Origin: Candidatus Kuenenia stuttgartensis
Lineage (GTDB): Bacteria > Planctomycetota > Planctomycetia > Planctomycetales > Planctomycetaceae
DNA: 46,893 nt
Direction: 5' to 3'
Assembly: GCA_945861465.1 (NCBI GenBank)
Contig: CAMAVB010000026.1
Coordinates: 1-46,893 of the forward strand
Of the stretch, positions 37,457 to 46,489 are shown piece by piece (position 1 is the stretch's first letter; the number at the start of each line of letters is the position of its first letter). The notes below the pieces were generated by a model. It saw nothing but the letters and a program-made list of their open reading frames with translations. It had not been told where the DNA came from and did no database searches. The position numbers were made by a program, and so were the translations under genes.

Positions 37457-39799
37457 TCAATCTACAAAATGAAACTCATTTAACCCCAGCAGCGCCTGCA
37501 GATAGTCCTTCCAGCGGAGTTCGGCATTCGCTTCGCCCGCAAGATACGCATGGGCGATCTCGAGTTCTGACTCCGTGACTTCCCGGGCGAACAGAAAACG
37601 ATAACAGGCCGCGATCCGCTCGTCGTCCGATCCAATTGGTTTCAGTCGCAACCATAGATCATCAGCCTGCTTTTCCATCCATGGCGAATTCAAGACGAAC
37701 AACTGCTGCAACGGTGTGGTCGTGTGTTCGCGGCGCGGGCTGTGTGAACTGGCTTCCGGAAAATCGTGCATGCGGAGAATGCCATTCATTTCTTCACGTT
37801 CGACTTTTGCATAGATCGTCCGCCGCACGTTGCTGAGATCATCAACAGGTTGTGATGGTCCGCCGATCGTGAGATCCAGCCGCCCGGTCGCCGCCAACGT
37901 CGCGTCGCGCCACATTTCGATGTCCAGCCTCCGGCGATTCATCCGCCATAGCAGTTGATTTGCGGGATCTGCTGCATCAGCCTCCGGTCGAAATGCTGAC
38001 GACTGACGATATGTTGCGGACAGCAGGATCTCGCGATGCAGCCACTTCAGATCCCAGCCGTGGGCGACGAATTCAGATGCCAGATATTCCAGCAATTCCG
38101 GATGCGTGGGACGATCACCCTGCGATCCAAAATCACTCGGTGTCCCCACCAGCCCCGCGTTGAAATGCTGATCCCAGACGCGATTGACCAGGACTCGCGC
38201 AACGAGACCAGCAGCATGCGTGAGCATGGAATCCGCCAGTTCAGCGCGGCCGCTGCCATGGGCGAAAGGAGAGACCGGTTCGGGCTGCAGCACGGTGAGA
38301 AAACGACGCGGCACGATTTCGCCGGGATTCGCCGGGTTACCGCGTCGAAAGACGGGCAGGTCGCGAGGTTGCAATTCGCGATATTCCAGTCGTGTTCTGT
38401 CTTCGCCGTCGGGCTGAACGTAAACACTGGCTTCGCGAATTGCATGGGCCCAGGGTTGATCGACACGGGGTGTCGCGGTGCGAATCGCGGCAATCGACTT
38501 TCGGATTTCCTCTGCTTCCGCAGTCGCCTGATCAGCCAGCTTTTTCAGCTTCTCTTCCTGTTCACCAATGGCTTTGCGAGCCGCCCGAACTGCAGGAATT
38601 TCGTCAGGCGGCAGTAGCGGCCGTTCGTCCAATTGCGAACTCGCGAAGACACCTGCCAGACCGTAGTAGTCCTCGGTTGAGATCGGGTCAAACTTGTGAT
38701 CATGGCAGCGGGCGCAGGACACCGTGAGACCAAGGAATGTTCTGGAAACGGCATCAAGTCGTTCGTCCCATTCATCGGCGACGATTTGTTCGATCACCGC
38801 CGGAGCCAGTGCCAACTCTTTCCAGTACGTGGGGCTCAGTCCGAGAAAACCAAGCGCCGCGAAATCTTCGGGTGGCGTGCAGGGAATCAGATCTGCGGCG
38901 AGCTGAAGCCTGACGAACTGGTCGTAGGGCAGATTTTCATTCATTGCCCGTACGACCCAGTCGCGATAAATCCAGCCGCGATCCGTGGGGCTTTGCCAGT
39001 CCGGCGTAAAATCCGTGTACCTTGCGAGGTCCAGCCACATGCGTGCCCAGCGTTCACCATAATGCGGCGATGCTAGCAGACGATCGACGACATGGTCAAA
39101 AGCCTGCGGCGATTCATCTGACCGGAATGCATCCAGTTCTTCCGGCGTCGGCGGAAGTCCGATCGCATCGATGGTAACTCTCCGCAGCCATGTGTTTCGA
39201 TCCGCTTCGGAGTTTGGCGCAAGGTTATGTGCCTGCAGTTTTTCCAGAACAAACGAATCGATCGGTCGTCTAATCCACTCGCTGCTCAGCTGTGGCGGGT
39301 CAACCTGCGGCAGTGGTTGAAACGACCAGAATTTCCGCCCGGCAACCAGATCAATCTGACTGGCGTGCGGACGTGGAGTCGATTTGTATTCCGGCAAAGC
39401 CGCGCCTTCACGAATCCACCGCTGCAGGACGGCAAGTTCTTCGTCCGGAAGCTTTCCGTCCGGCGGCATCTGCAAGTCCGGATCGTTGTAGTTCAGCACT
39501 CGAAACAGCAGTCCGTCCGTCGGCATTTCTCTGGAAAACATCGATCCGCGACTCCCTCCAGCAGCGATGCCTTCGGCCGTCTCCATCGCCAACGCGCCAT
39601 TCTCTTCGCCAGTCTTCGTGGAGTGACATTCGTAGCAGCGCTTCGCCAGCAGAGGCCGCACCTGCGATTCGAAAAACGTGACGCGGTCCGCAGTGGATGC
39701 CAGTTGTGTTCTGGTTTCGTCGTCCGCGATCACAGCAGACACGAATGCCAGGAACGGTAACGCGACGAGTGCAGCACAGCGTGCCAGGACTCCCGGCAT
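37457..39799 (-). CDS. PSCyt1 / DUF1549 / DUF1553 (PSD1) cytochrome protein
   Basis: A 780-residue exported planctomycete-type cytochrome. The signal peptide is MPGVLARCAALVALPFLAFVSAVIADD, at the ATG at 39799; longer in-frame starts run through an inverted repeat and are unlikely. The PSCyt1 haem-binding site CYECH lies near residue 53. DUF1549 (about 150-360) includes WARMWLDLARYTD and ends at CARCHDHKFDPIS, a second CxxCH. A charged helical linker follows, then DUF1553 (about 510-760) with LVARVLVNRVWDQHFNAGLV and HPELLEYLASEF. These proteins are usually encoded next to a DUF1501 protein. This one diverges from a second PSD1 gene, and the two differ in the middle, as only the other has a carbohydrate-binding-like insert. 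The role, probably envelope polysaccharide or sulfatide metabolism, is not established. Confidence 0.93.
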   Translation of the reverse strand: MPGVLARCAALVALPFLAFVSAVIADDETRTQLASTADRVTFFESQVRPLLAKRCYECHSTKTGEENGALAMETAEGIAAGGSRGSMFSREMPTDGLLFRVLNYNDPDLQMPPDGKLPDEELAVLQRWIREGAALPEYKSTPRPHASQIDLVAGRKFWSFQPLPQVDPPQLSSEWIRRPIDSFVLEKLQAHNLAPNSEADRNTWLRRVTIDAIGLPPTPEELDAFRSDESPQAFDHVVDRLLASPHYGERWARMWLDLARYTDFTPDWQSPTDRGWIYRDWVVRAMNENLPYDQFVRLQLAADLIPCTPPEDFAALGFLGLSPTYWKELALAPAVIEQIVADEWDERLDAVSRTFLGLTVSCARCHDHKFDPISTEDYYGLAGVFASSQLDERPLLPPDEIPAVRAARKAIGEQEEKLKKLADQATAEAEEIRKSIAAIRTATPRVDQPWAHAIREASVYVQPDGEDRTRLEYRELQPRDLPVFRRGNPANPGEIVPRRFLTVLQPEPVSPFAHGSGRAELADSMLTHAAGLVARVLVNRVWDQHFNAGLVGTPSDFGSQGDRPTHPELLEYLASEFVAHGWDLKWLHREILLSATYRQSSAFRPEADAADPANQLLWRMNRRRLDIEMWRDATLAATGRLDLTIGGPSQPVDDLSNVRRTIYAKVEREEMNGILRMHDFPEASSHSPRREHTTTPLQQLFVLNSPWMEKQADDLWLRLKPIGSDDERIAACYRFLFAREVTESELEIAHAYLAGEANAELRWKDYLQALLGLNEFHFVD

Positions 39800-39999
39800 C
39801 GAACGCGGTCGGCCTGTGCTTCGGAGTTTTTCGATGTTGGTGTTCCGAAGCACTCGGACAACTCCTGACTGGACGTTTTTGGGGAGGTGTGTTGGACGTT
39901 GGATGGTCGCAGGAACGATATCGTGGCGTGGACCGGAAGTCGATGCAATTGAGTTCGCTGGATTCGAATCGTAGGACTTCACCTGAAATCGCATCATTC

Positions 40000-40129
40000 G
40001 GCGAGCGGCAGGGCGTGAGCCCTCCGAGTACGGAAAGTTTGGTCGCAGACCGTGAGATTGATTGCATAACAGGCCCATAACATGCTGATTTACCGAATCG
40101 CTCGGAGGGCTGCCGCCCTGCCGCTCGCC
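40000..40129. repeat. GGCGAGCGGCAGGGCG inverted repeat between divergent PSD1 genes
   Basis: Left arms GGCGAGCGGCAGGGCG (40000-40015) and GCCCTCCGAG (40019-40028) pair with CTCGGAGGGC (40101-40110) and CGCCCTGCCGCTCGCC (40114-40129). The repeat lies between the two divergent PSD1 starts (39799 and 40250) and may contain or insulate their promoters. Confidence 0.6.
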
Positions 40130-40249
40130 CTTTTTTGGCTGCGGGCGAAGCCCACGTCCGGAAACACACTGGCATCCGGTGTCGTACGTTGCGACAATGA
40201 AGGGCAACCCGCGATCATCCCACAGCGACCCGCCCCCACTGAACAGAGT

Positions 40250-43200
40250 ATGTTAAGACTGTCGTCATTCACCGCCACGATTCTGAATGCAGCATTGATG
40301 CTCGGCGTATCGAGCGGGAATGGACTGGCTGCCGGAGACGCCGATTTTTTTGAAAAGAGAATTCGGCCTGTTTTGGTAGCGCACTGTTTCGAATGCCATT
40401 CCGGCGAGACGCAGGAAAGCGGCCTGCGGGTCGATTCTCTGAATGGATTGCTGACCGGCGGGGAACGTGGTCCGGCAATCGTGCCGGGGAAGCCTGACGA
40501 GAGCCTGCTGATCAGTGCGATCCGGCACAGCGACACGCTGCAAATGCCGGCGGCTCGAAAACTGCCGCAGCCGCTCATCGACGACCTGGCACAATGGGTA
40601 CGCGAAGGGGCTGAATGGCCGAATGCGGAACCAGTCACTGTCGCTCCGATGCCTGCCGTGCAGGAACGTCTGCCGACAGAGGCCGAGAAACAATTCTGGG
40701 CATTTCAACCACCGCAGAAATCACCGATTCCACAAGTCCATGATATCAACGGCTGGGTGCGAACGCCGGTTGACCATTTTATTCTGGAACAGCTCGAATC
40801 CAGACTACTGCTTCCTAACCACATGGCGGACAAAAGAACGCTCATCCGGCGTGCCACACTGGCGTTGATCGGATTACCGCCGACGCCCGACGAAGTGCAG
40901 GCGTTTCTTGCAGATGAGTCACCGACAGCGTTCGAATCTGTCGTCGAGCGCCTATTGTCGTCGCCACGCTACGGCGAACGCTGGGGGCGACACTGGCTGG
41001 ATGTTGCGCGATACGCCGATTCTAACGGGCTGGATGAAAACCTGGCATTTGGTAACGCCTGGCGGTATCGCGACTACGTGATCGAGGCATTCAATGCGGA
41101 TCTGCCGTACGACCAGTTTCTGCGCGAACAATTGGCTGGTGATTTGCTTCCGGCAGCGGCAAGCTCAGACATTCAGTTGCGCAGAATCATCGCCACCGGA
41201 TTCCTTTCTCTGGGCGCGAAAATGCTCGCTGAGGATGACCCGGTCAAGATGGAAATGGACATCATCGATGAGCAGATTGATACGCTGGGAAAAGCAGTGC
41301 TGGGGATGACGATGGGCTGTGCGCGCTGCCATGATCACAAGTTTGACCCGATTTCTGCGCATGATTACTACGCTCTCGCAGGGATCTTTAAAAGCACGAA
41401 AACCATGGACAACTTCGGCGTCGTCGCGCGCTGGCAGGAACGTCCGCTCGCATTACCGGACGTCGTCGCTGAACGAAATCGCCAAAAGGCCGCCGCCGAG
41501 GCACTGCAGGCCGATATCGCGCAGCTCATGCAGCAGGAATCAGATCGCATCTCCGGCGAAGCTCGCACACAATTGGCCGCCTACCTGCTGGCGGCAGATC
41601 GACAATTGCGGGTTGAAGAATCTCTGACGGGGGCGACTCCAATCGCCGACAGCGAAGCCAGGCGGTCCGCCCCCGAGTGTTTGCTGCTGGAGGCCGAGGA
41701 CTACGCCCGCGGCAACGTGATGAAGGACACAACAAACTACGGGGTTGGCATTGGAGTGCTCGTGAATGAGGGCGAGTTGCCGAACTTTGCTGAGTATGAC
41801 ATTGAGCTTCCGCAGGCCGGCGTGTACCAGTTCGATCTCCGCTACGCCGCCGCTGCGGCTCGACCGACAATTGTAATGATCGATGGAAAACTGATTAAGC
41901 CGGATGCCGCTGGTCAGGTCACCGGCAGTTGGACGGCGGAAAGTCAAAAGTGGTTCGTCGAGGCGATTGTTGATCTCCCGGCGGGCAAGCATGGCGTGCG
42001 GCTGGAGAACGCAGGTCCATTCCCGCACATCGATAAGCTCTGCATCGCTCCGGCCATTGACGGTTCGCCAACTTTGCCGTCGGTTGCAGAAGAGACCCTT
42101 GATACGCCTGCCATCCAACTCCATCCGCCGATCGTTGCCAACTGGGTCAAACTTCTGACCTCGCAGCGTGATGTCATCGACGGACCATTTGCGCTATGGT
42201 GGAAGCTTCGCACAGGCGGTTCGCTGGAAGTGCCTTTAGATTCCTCGCCACTGACCGCGATTCTTCTCGCTGATCCGAGGCCAACAACTCTCGCGGCTCT
42301 GGCGCTGAGATACCAGGAACTTGCGAATGGTGACGACGCGCCGCACCCTGCTCCGCTGGTGGCGCTGCTGTCGGGCAGCGAGAGCCCGTTCACGCTGAGT
42401 GAGAAAGCAGAATCGGCTTATTCTGGAGCGGTTGTCACAGAACTCAACATGCTCCGCGAAAAGAAAGCGGCGATCGAAGCGGCGATTCCCGCAATTGCCG
42501 AAGCCATGTCGGTTTCGGAAGGATCGCCGCAGAACCTGAGGATTCACCTGCGCGGCAGTCATACCACACTTGGTGTTGAAGTCCCGCGACGCATGCCGCA
42601 TGTTCTTGCCATGGGCGACGAATCACCGATCGCCGATGACACGAGCGGACGATTAAGACTGGCGGAGTGGCTGACTCGGCCGAGTCATCCGCTGACCGCG
42701 CGGGTGTTCGTCAATCGCGTTTGGCAAGCTCACTTCGGCGAAGGGCTGGTGCGGTCGCCGGACAACTTTGGGCGACTGGGAGAAAAGCCGACACATCCCG
42801 AATTGCTCGACTGGCTCGCGATCAGGTTTGTCGATGATGGATGGTCGATCAAATCACTGCACCGTCTGTTACTCAATTCGGCGGTCTGGCAGCAAACGAC
42901 GGAATTGAATCAGGCGGCAACTTCCATTGATCCTGAAAACCGACTGCTGTGGCGGATGAATCGGCGACGACTGGAGGCCGAGGCGATTCGTGATTGTCTG
43001 CTCGCGATTGGTGGTGGTCTGGATGCGACGATGGGAGGCACGCTGCTGCCCACCGAAAACCGCAAGTACGTTACCAGTACGGCCAACGTTAACGTTGACA
43101 TTTATGAGGCTCCGCGACGTACGATTTATTTGCCTGTGGTACGCAGCGCGCTGAACGATTATCTGACGGCGTTTGATTTTGGCGATCCCAGTTCGATGAG

Positions 43201-43522
43201 CGGGCAACGGGATCGGACGACGGTTGCTCCGCAATCCCTGTTTCTGATGAACAGCAAGCTGGTGGCTTCGCAATCCAGAAACCTCGCCACATCGTTGCTG
43301 GAATCGATTGCGACGGATGTTGGTCGCATCACTGCAGCATACGAGCGATTCTATTCTCGCCCGCCGACACAATCCGAAATTGAATTCTCACTGAATTTCC
43401 TCAACAGTTACGAAGACTCGCTGCGTTCACGCGGAACTGCGGCGGAGCAACTTCGACCAGAGGCATGGCAGGCATTCTGCCGCGCGCTAATGGCAACGAA
43501 TGAATTTTTGTATGTAAATTGA
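40250..43522 (+). CDS. PSD1 cytochrome protein with carbohydrate-binding-like insert
   Basis: A 1090-residue exported protein. After a signal peptide (SSFTATILNAALMLGVSSGNGLAA) comes PSCyt1 with HCFECHSGE near residue 45. DUF1549 starts near 170 and ends in CARCHDHKFDPIS near 358-370. Residues about 477-607 (LLLEAEDYARGNVMK, YQFDLRYAAAAARPTIVMIDG, WFVEAIVDLPAGKHGVRLENAG) look like a CBM6/35-type carbohydrate-binding fold. DUF1553 fills the C-terminal third (LTARVFVNRVWQAHFGEGLV, THPELLDWLAIRF). I use the ATG at 40250; the frame begins upstream within a repeat. The DUF1501 gene follows in the same direction, the usual partner. The insert suggests that it works on a cell-surface or external polysaccharide. 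Confidence 0.92.
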   Translation: MLRLSSFTATILNAALMLGVSSGNGLAAGDADFFEKRIRPVLVAHCFECHSGETQESGLRVDSLNGLLTGGERGPAIVPGKPDESLLISAIRHSDTLQMPAARKLPQPLIDDLAQWVREGAEWPNAEPVTVAPMPAVQERLPTEAEKQFWAFQPPQKSPIPQVHDINGWVRTPVDHFILEQLESRLLLPNHMADKRTLIRRATLALIGLPPTPDEVQAFLADESPTAFESVVERLLSSPRYGERWGRHWLDVARYADSNGLDENLAFGNAWRYRDYVIEAFNADLPYDQFLREQLAGDLLPAAASSDIQLRRIIATGFLSLGAKMLAEDDPVKMEMDIIDEQIDTLGKAVLGMTMGCARCHDHKFDPISAHDYYALAGIFKSTKTMDNFGVVARWQERPLALPDVVAERNRQKAAAEALQADIAQLMQQESDRISGEARTQLAAYLLAADRQLRVEESLTGATPIADSEARRSAPECLLLEAEDYARGNVMKDTTNYGVGIGVLVNEGELPNFAEYDIELPQAGVYQFDLRYAAAAARPTIVMIDGKLIKPDAAGQVTGSWTAESQKWFVEAIVDLPAGKHGVRLENAGPFPHIDKLCIAPAIDGSPTLPSVAEETLDTPAIQLHPPIVANWVKLLTSQRDVIDGPFALWWKLRTGGSLEVPLDSSPLTAILLADPRPTTLAALALRYQELANGDDAPHPAPLVALLSGSESPFTLSEKAESAYSGAVVTELNMLREKKAAIEAAIPAIAEAMSVSEGSPQNLRIHLRGSHTTLGVEVPRRMPHVLAMGDESPIADDTSGRLRLAEWLTRPSHPLTARVFVNRVWQAHFGEGLVRSPDNFGRLGEKPTHPELLDWLAIRFVDDGWSIKSLHRLLLNSAVWQQTTELNQAATSIDPENRLLWRMNRRRLEAEAIRDCLLAIGGGLDATMGGTLLPTENRKYVTSTANVNVDIYEAPRRTIYLPVVRSALNDYLTAFDFGDPSSMSGQRDRTTVAPQSLFLMNSKLVASQSRNLATSLLESIATDVGRITAAYERFYSRPPTQSEIEFSLNFLNSYEDSLRSRGTAAEQLRPEAWQAFCRALMATNEFLYVN

Positions 43523-43573
43523 ATCGAGATTGTGAGCGGAATGGCGCTCGTACGCTGTCATTCGTGTATTGAT

Positions 43574-43637
43574 GTGTGCCACTGGCTCTGCCAGTGCTTC
43601 GTGCAAATGGGGAGCACTGGCAAAGCCAGTGGCACAC
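43574..43637. repeat. GTGTGCCACTGGCTCTGCCA inverted repeat, copy 2
   Basis: Same family as 25011-25070, with arms GTGTGCCACTGGCTCTGCCA and AGCACTGGCAAAGCCAGTGG. It lies between the PSD1 and DUF1501 genes. Confidence 0.7.
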
Positions 43638-43694
43638 AATCAACAGACAACTAGCGCCGAACCGCTCATGTGCTGTGAATCAGAAGCGAATTCT

Positions 43695-45122
43695 ATGAAC
43701 TCCCGTACCTTTAACACCCGCCCCAGTCGACGCGAGATGCTGCGTTCGTCAGCGTGCGGATTCGGCACGCTTGCACTTTCAGCGCTGATGCAGGACAGAG
43801 CCACGGCGGCATCAATCGCAGGGCCGATGGCCCCGAAACCCAGCCACTTTCCCGCGCGGGCGAAAAGCGTGATTTTTTTGTTCATGCACGGAGGCCCTTC
43901 TCAGGTCGATACGTTTGATTACAAGCCTCAGCTGATCAGGGATCACGGTAAGCCGCTGCCGTTCAACAAGCCGCGGGTTTTCTCATCTCAGACCGGCAAC
44001 CTGCTGAAGTCACCCTGGGAATTTCGGCAATACGGTGAATGCGGCGCCTGGGTCAGCGACCTGTTTCCGCATGTCGCAAAGCACGTTGATGACATGTGCA
44101 TTATCAACGGAATGCACGGATCCAATTCACGACACGGAGCTGCCCTGCTGGAACTCCACACTGGCAGCGACACGTTTGTGCGTCCCAGCATGGGTGCATG
44201 GATCACCTACGGTCTGGGAACGGAAAATGAATCTCTCCCCGGCTTTATCACGATTTGTCCGACGCTGACGCACGGGGGTGCCACTTCCTGGGGATCGTCG
44301 TTCCTGCCGGCAGATTTTCAAGGCACGGCCATTGGAAATGCCGGAATCGCGTCTGACATGGCGAAGATCCCGTTTATTGAAAATGCCGACCATCTGGACC
44401 TGAATCTCCAACGACAGGAACTCGATTTTGCGCAGACGCTGAACCGCAGCCTGTTGGAGCGAACCGGGCCCGATTCGATGCTGGAAGCACGGATCAACTC
44501 GTATGAACTGGCATATCGCCTGCAGACCGCCGCGCCTGAACTCCAGGAAATCAACGACGAGTCAGAAGATACGCAGAAGGCGTACGGTCTGGATCAGCCA
44601 CAGACACGGAACTTCGGACGACAGTGCCTGATGGCTCGTCGATTCATCGAACAAGGCGTGCGTTTTGTCCAATGCACCCACAGCTATAAATGGGACCAGC
44701 ACGGCGGATTGCGTGCAGATCATTCACGCAACGCGCTGGAAGTTGACCAGCCGATTGCGGCATTGCTTGCAGATCTGAAATCACGCGGTCTATTGGATGA
44801 AACACTTGTGCTGTGGGGAGGCGAATTCGGAAGAACTCCAGTGGCACAAGGCGATGACGGGCGCGATCACAATCCGCAGGGCTACACCATGTGGCTCGCC
44901 GGCGGTGGCGTGAAAGGCGGCATTCGCTACGGAGCCACCGATGAATACGGATACTTCGCCGTCGAAAACAAGGTCCACCTGCACGACCTGCACGCCACGA
45001 TGCTGCACCTGCTCGGACTCAATCACCTGCAACTCACGTACAAGTTCGCCGGTCGTGACTTCCGACTGACGGATGTTCATGGTCGTGTCGTCGATTCCAT
45101 CTTATCGCAAACAACGACCTGA
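43695..45122 (+). CDS. DUF1501 protein with twin-arginine leader
   Basis: A 475-residue DUF1501 protein. The leader MNSRTFNTRPSRREMLRSSA holds a twin-arginine motif (SRREMLR) and is followed by a hydrophobic stretch (GFGTLALSALM). Core blocks are VIFLFMHGGPSQVDTFDYKP, HVDDMCIINGMHG, RPSMGAWITYGLGTEN, WDQHGGLRADHS, ETLVLWGGEFGRTPVAQG, GRDHNPQGYTMWLAGGGVKGG and HDLHATMLHLLGLNHLQLTYKFAGRDFRLTD. Compared with the copy at 20326-21699, ends and core agree but the middle differs. It stands downstream of its likely PSD1 partner across a repeat. I use the ATG at 43695 because upstream codons lie in repeat DNA. Confidence 0.95.
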   Translation: MNSRTFNTRPSRREMLRSSACGFGTLALSALMQDRATAASIAGPMAPKPSHFPARAKSVIFLFMHGGPSQVDTFDYKPQLIRDHGKPLPFNKPRVFSSQTGNLLKSPWEFRQYGECGAWVSDLFPHVAKHVDDMCIINGMHGSNSRHGAALLELHTGSDTFVRPSMGAWITYGLGTENESLPGFITICPTLTHGGATSWGSSFLPADFQGTAIGNAGIASDMAKIPFIENADHLDLNLQRQELDFAQTLNRSLLERTGPDSMLEARINSYELAYRLQTAAPELQEINDESEDTQKAYGLDQPQTRNFGRQCLMARRFIEQGVRFVQCTHSYKWDQHGGLRADHSRNALEVDQPIAALLADLKSRGLLDETLVLWGGEFGRTPVAQGDDGRDHNPQGYTMWLAGGGVKGGIRYGATDEYGYFAVENKVHLHDLHATMLHLLGLNHLQLTYKFAGRDFRLTDVHGRVVDSILSQTTT

Positions 45123-45138
45123 TAGCGTGATCGACGAC

Positions 45139-46113
45139 ATGAATACACTCCAACAAACTGCAACCTCACTGGTCCTGGGCATCGACGGCGGTGGTACAAA
45201 GACCGTTGCCTGGCTGGCAGTGTGCGGTGATGATTCGCGTGAGAGGAAGGTCGATGTCGCAGGCAGAGGTTTCGCAGGGCCTTCGAATCAGCGGGCTGTC
45301 GGGTCGGTGATGGCGCTCAAGAATCTGGATGCCGCCGTTGAGTCGGCTTTCGCGGACGCAGGTTTGCCTCGGGCGACGGTGGCGGCGGCTTGTCTGGGGT
45401 TGGCCGGGGCGGATCGGGATTCAGACCGAAGTGTGATCGAAGACTGGGCCAACTTTTCAAGACTGGCGGAGACGGTTCTGGTTGTCAATGATGCTGTACC
45501 ATTGCTGCACGTGGATCAGGGCGATGGCTGCGGCGTAGCGCTGATCGCGGGCACAGGGTCACTTGCCTGGGGCCGTAACGCCAAAGGTCAGACTGCACGC
45601 AGCGGTGGCTGGGGATACCTGTTCAGTGATGAAGGCAGTGCGTTCAGCATTGGACGTGCCGTGTTGAATGCCGTGTCCCGGGCCGTCGATGGCCGCAGCC
45701 AACAGACGTGCCTTGTGGCTGACGTGACTGGACATCTGGAACTGTCGTCACCGCAGGAAATTGTCACCGCCGTCTACTCGCATGAAGTGCCGCGCGCGGT
45801 CGTCGCGAACATGGCGACGCTGGGATTTGCTGCTGCCGCTCGGCGGGACAATGTGGCTCTGGAAATCCTCCAGCAGGCGGCGGCAGAACTGGCGGCAATG
45901 GCGGTCGTGACCGTGCGGCGTCTGGAGATGCAATCTATGCTTTCTCTTGCTTTAACTGGTTCCGTGCTGATTCAGAATCCTGAATTTCGGCAACACGTGC
46001 TTGCAGAAATCGAAGCCGCAGGAATCAAGCTGTTCCAGACAACGGTCGTCGAGGACGCAGTTGCCGGCGCGGTGAATATCGCTGCACGGCTGGCCAGTGC
46101 TGCATCCAGATAG
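45139..46113 (+). CDS. BadF/BadG/BcrA-family ATPase, N-acetylglucosamine kinase-like
   Basis: A 324-residue actin-fold (ASKHA) ATPase. The phosphate-binding loop is LGIDGGGTKTVAWLA (about 13-27). LGLAGADRDSD, VLVVNDAVPLL and IAGTGSLAWGRNAKG lead to SGGWGYLFSDEGSAFSIGRAVLNAV. This set is typical of GlcNAc kinase/BadF proteins, which phosphorylate amino sugars in the cytoplasm. It begins 16 bp after the DUF1501 stop; a start at 45073 would overlap that gene. No strong ribosome site is seen. The neighbours suggest amino-sugar or cell-wall-sugar turnover, but the link is inferred. Confidence 0.88.
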   Translation: MNTLQQTATSLVLGIDGGGTKTVAWLAVCGDDSRERKVDVAGRGFAGPSNQRAVGSVMALKNLDAAVESAFADAGLPRATVAAACLGLAGADRDSDRSVIEDWANFSRLAETVLVVNDAVPLLHVDQGDGCGVALIAGTGSLAWGRNAKGQTARSGGWGYLFSDEGSAFSIGRAVLNAVSRAVDGRSQQTCLVADVTGHLELSSPQEIVTAVYSHEVPRAVVANMATLGFAAAARRDNVALEILQQAAAELAAMAVVTVRRLEMQSMLSLALTGSVLIQNPEFRQHVLAEIEAAGIKLFQTTVVEDAVAGAVNIAARLASAASR

Positions 46114-46149
46114 CGGACTGCCGGTGTAGTCTTCAATGTCCGGATTTTT

Positions 46150-46227
46150 GTTTAACGGCGAGCCGCAGGAGTAGGCGAAACTTGGCACCGACGCCTGCGG
46201 CTTGCCGCTAAACGATGAAGACGACGG
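46150..46227. repeat. Palindromic repeat GTTTAACGGCGAGCCGCAGG, copy 2
   Basis: Arms at 46150-46170 and 46192-46213 pair, with a few mismatches. The unit continues with GATGAAGACGAC as in the copy at 2305-2381. It follows the kinase-like gene; the remaining bases up to 46489 hold no gene. Confidence 0.75.
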
Positions 46228-46489
46228 TCCCATCGGCTTGGGGTGTTGAAGAGTTGGGCAGTGATCAACTGCTCAGAATCCCGAAGATTCCGGCCTTTTT
46301 CGGCGTAAAACTGGTCCAGTAACGAAGAATTTCGGGTGAATTCAAAAAGGACGTCTTCGTGCAGGGCACCGGTCAGGGTATCATTCCGCCGCTTATCGAT
46401 CCTATTTTCCCGGATTCCAGCCGCGTCAATCCTCGACGCACTCCGTGGTCACAAGAATTCCGCGCGATCGAACTCCCAGGGTGTTTTTC

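Noticed and set aside
40090-42124. Several long antisense open frames inside the PSD1 gene
   Set aside because: They are Arg/Ser-rich shadows of a GC-rich gene with clear protein motifs on the other strand.
2305-46227. CRISPR arrays from the many repeated palindromes
   Set aside because: The repeats are single or paired, lie kilobases apart and have no regular spacers or cas genes nearby.
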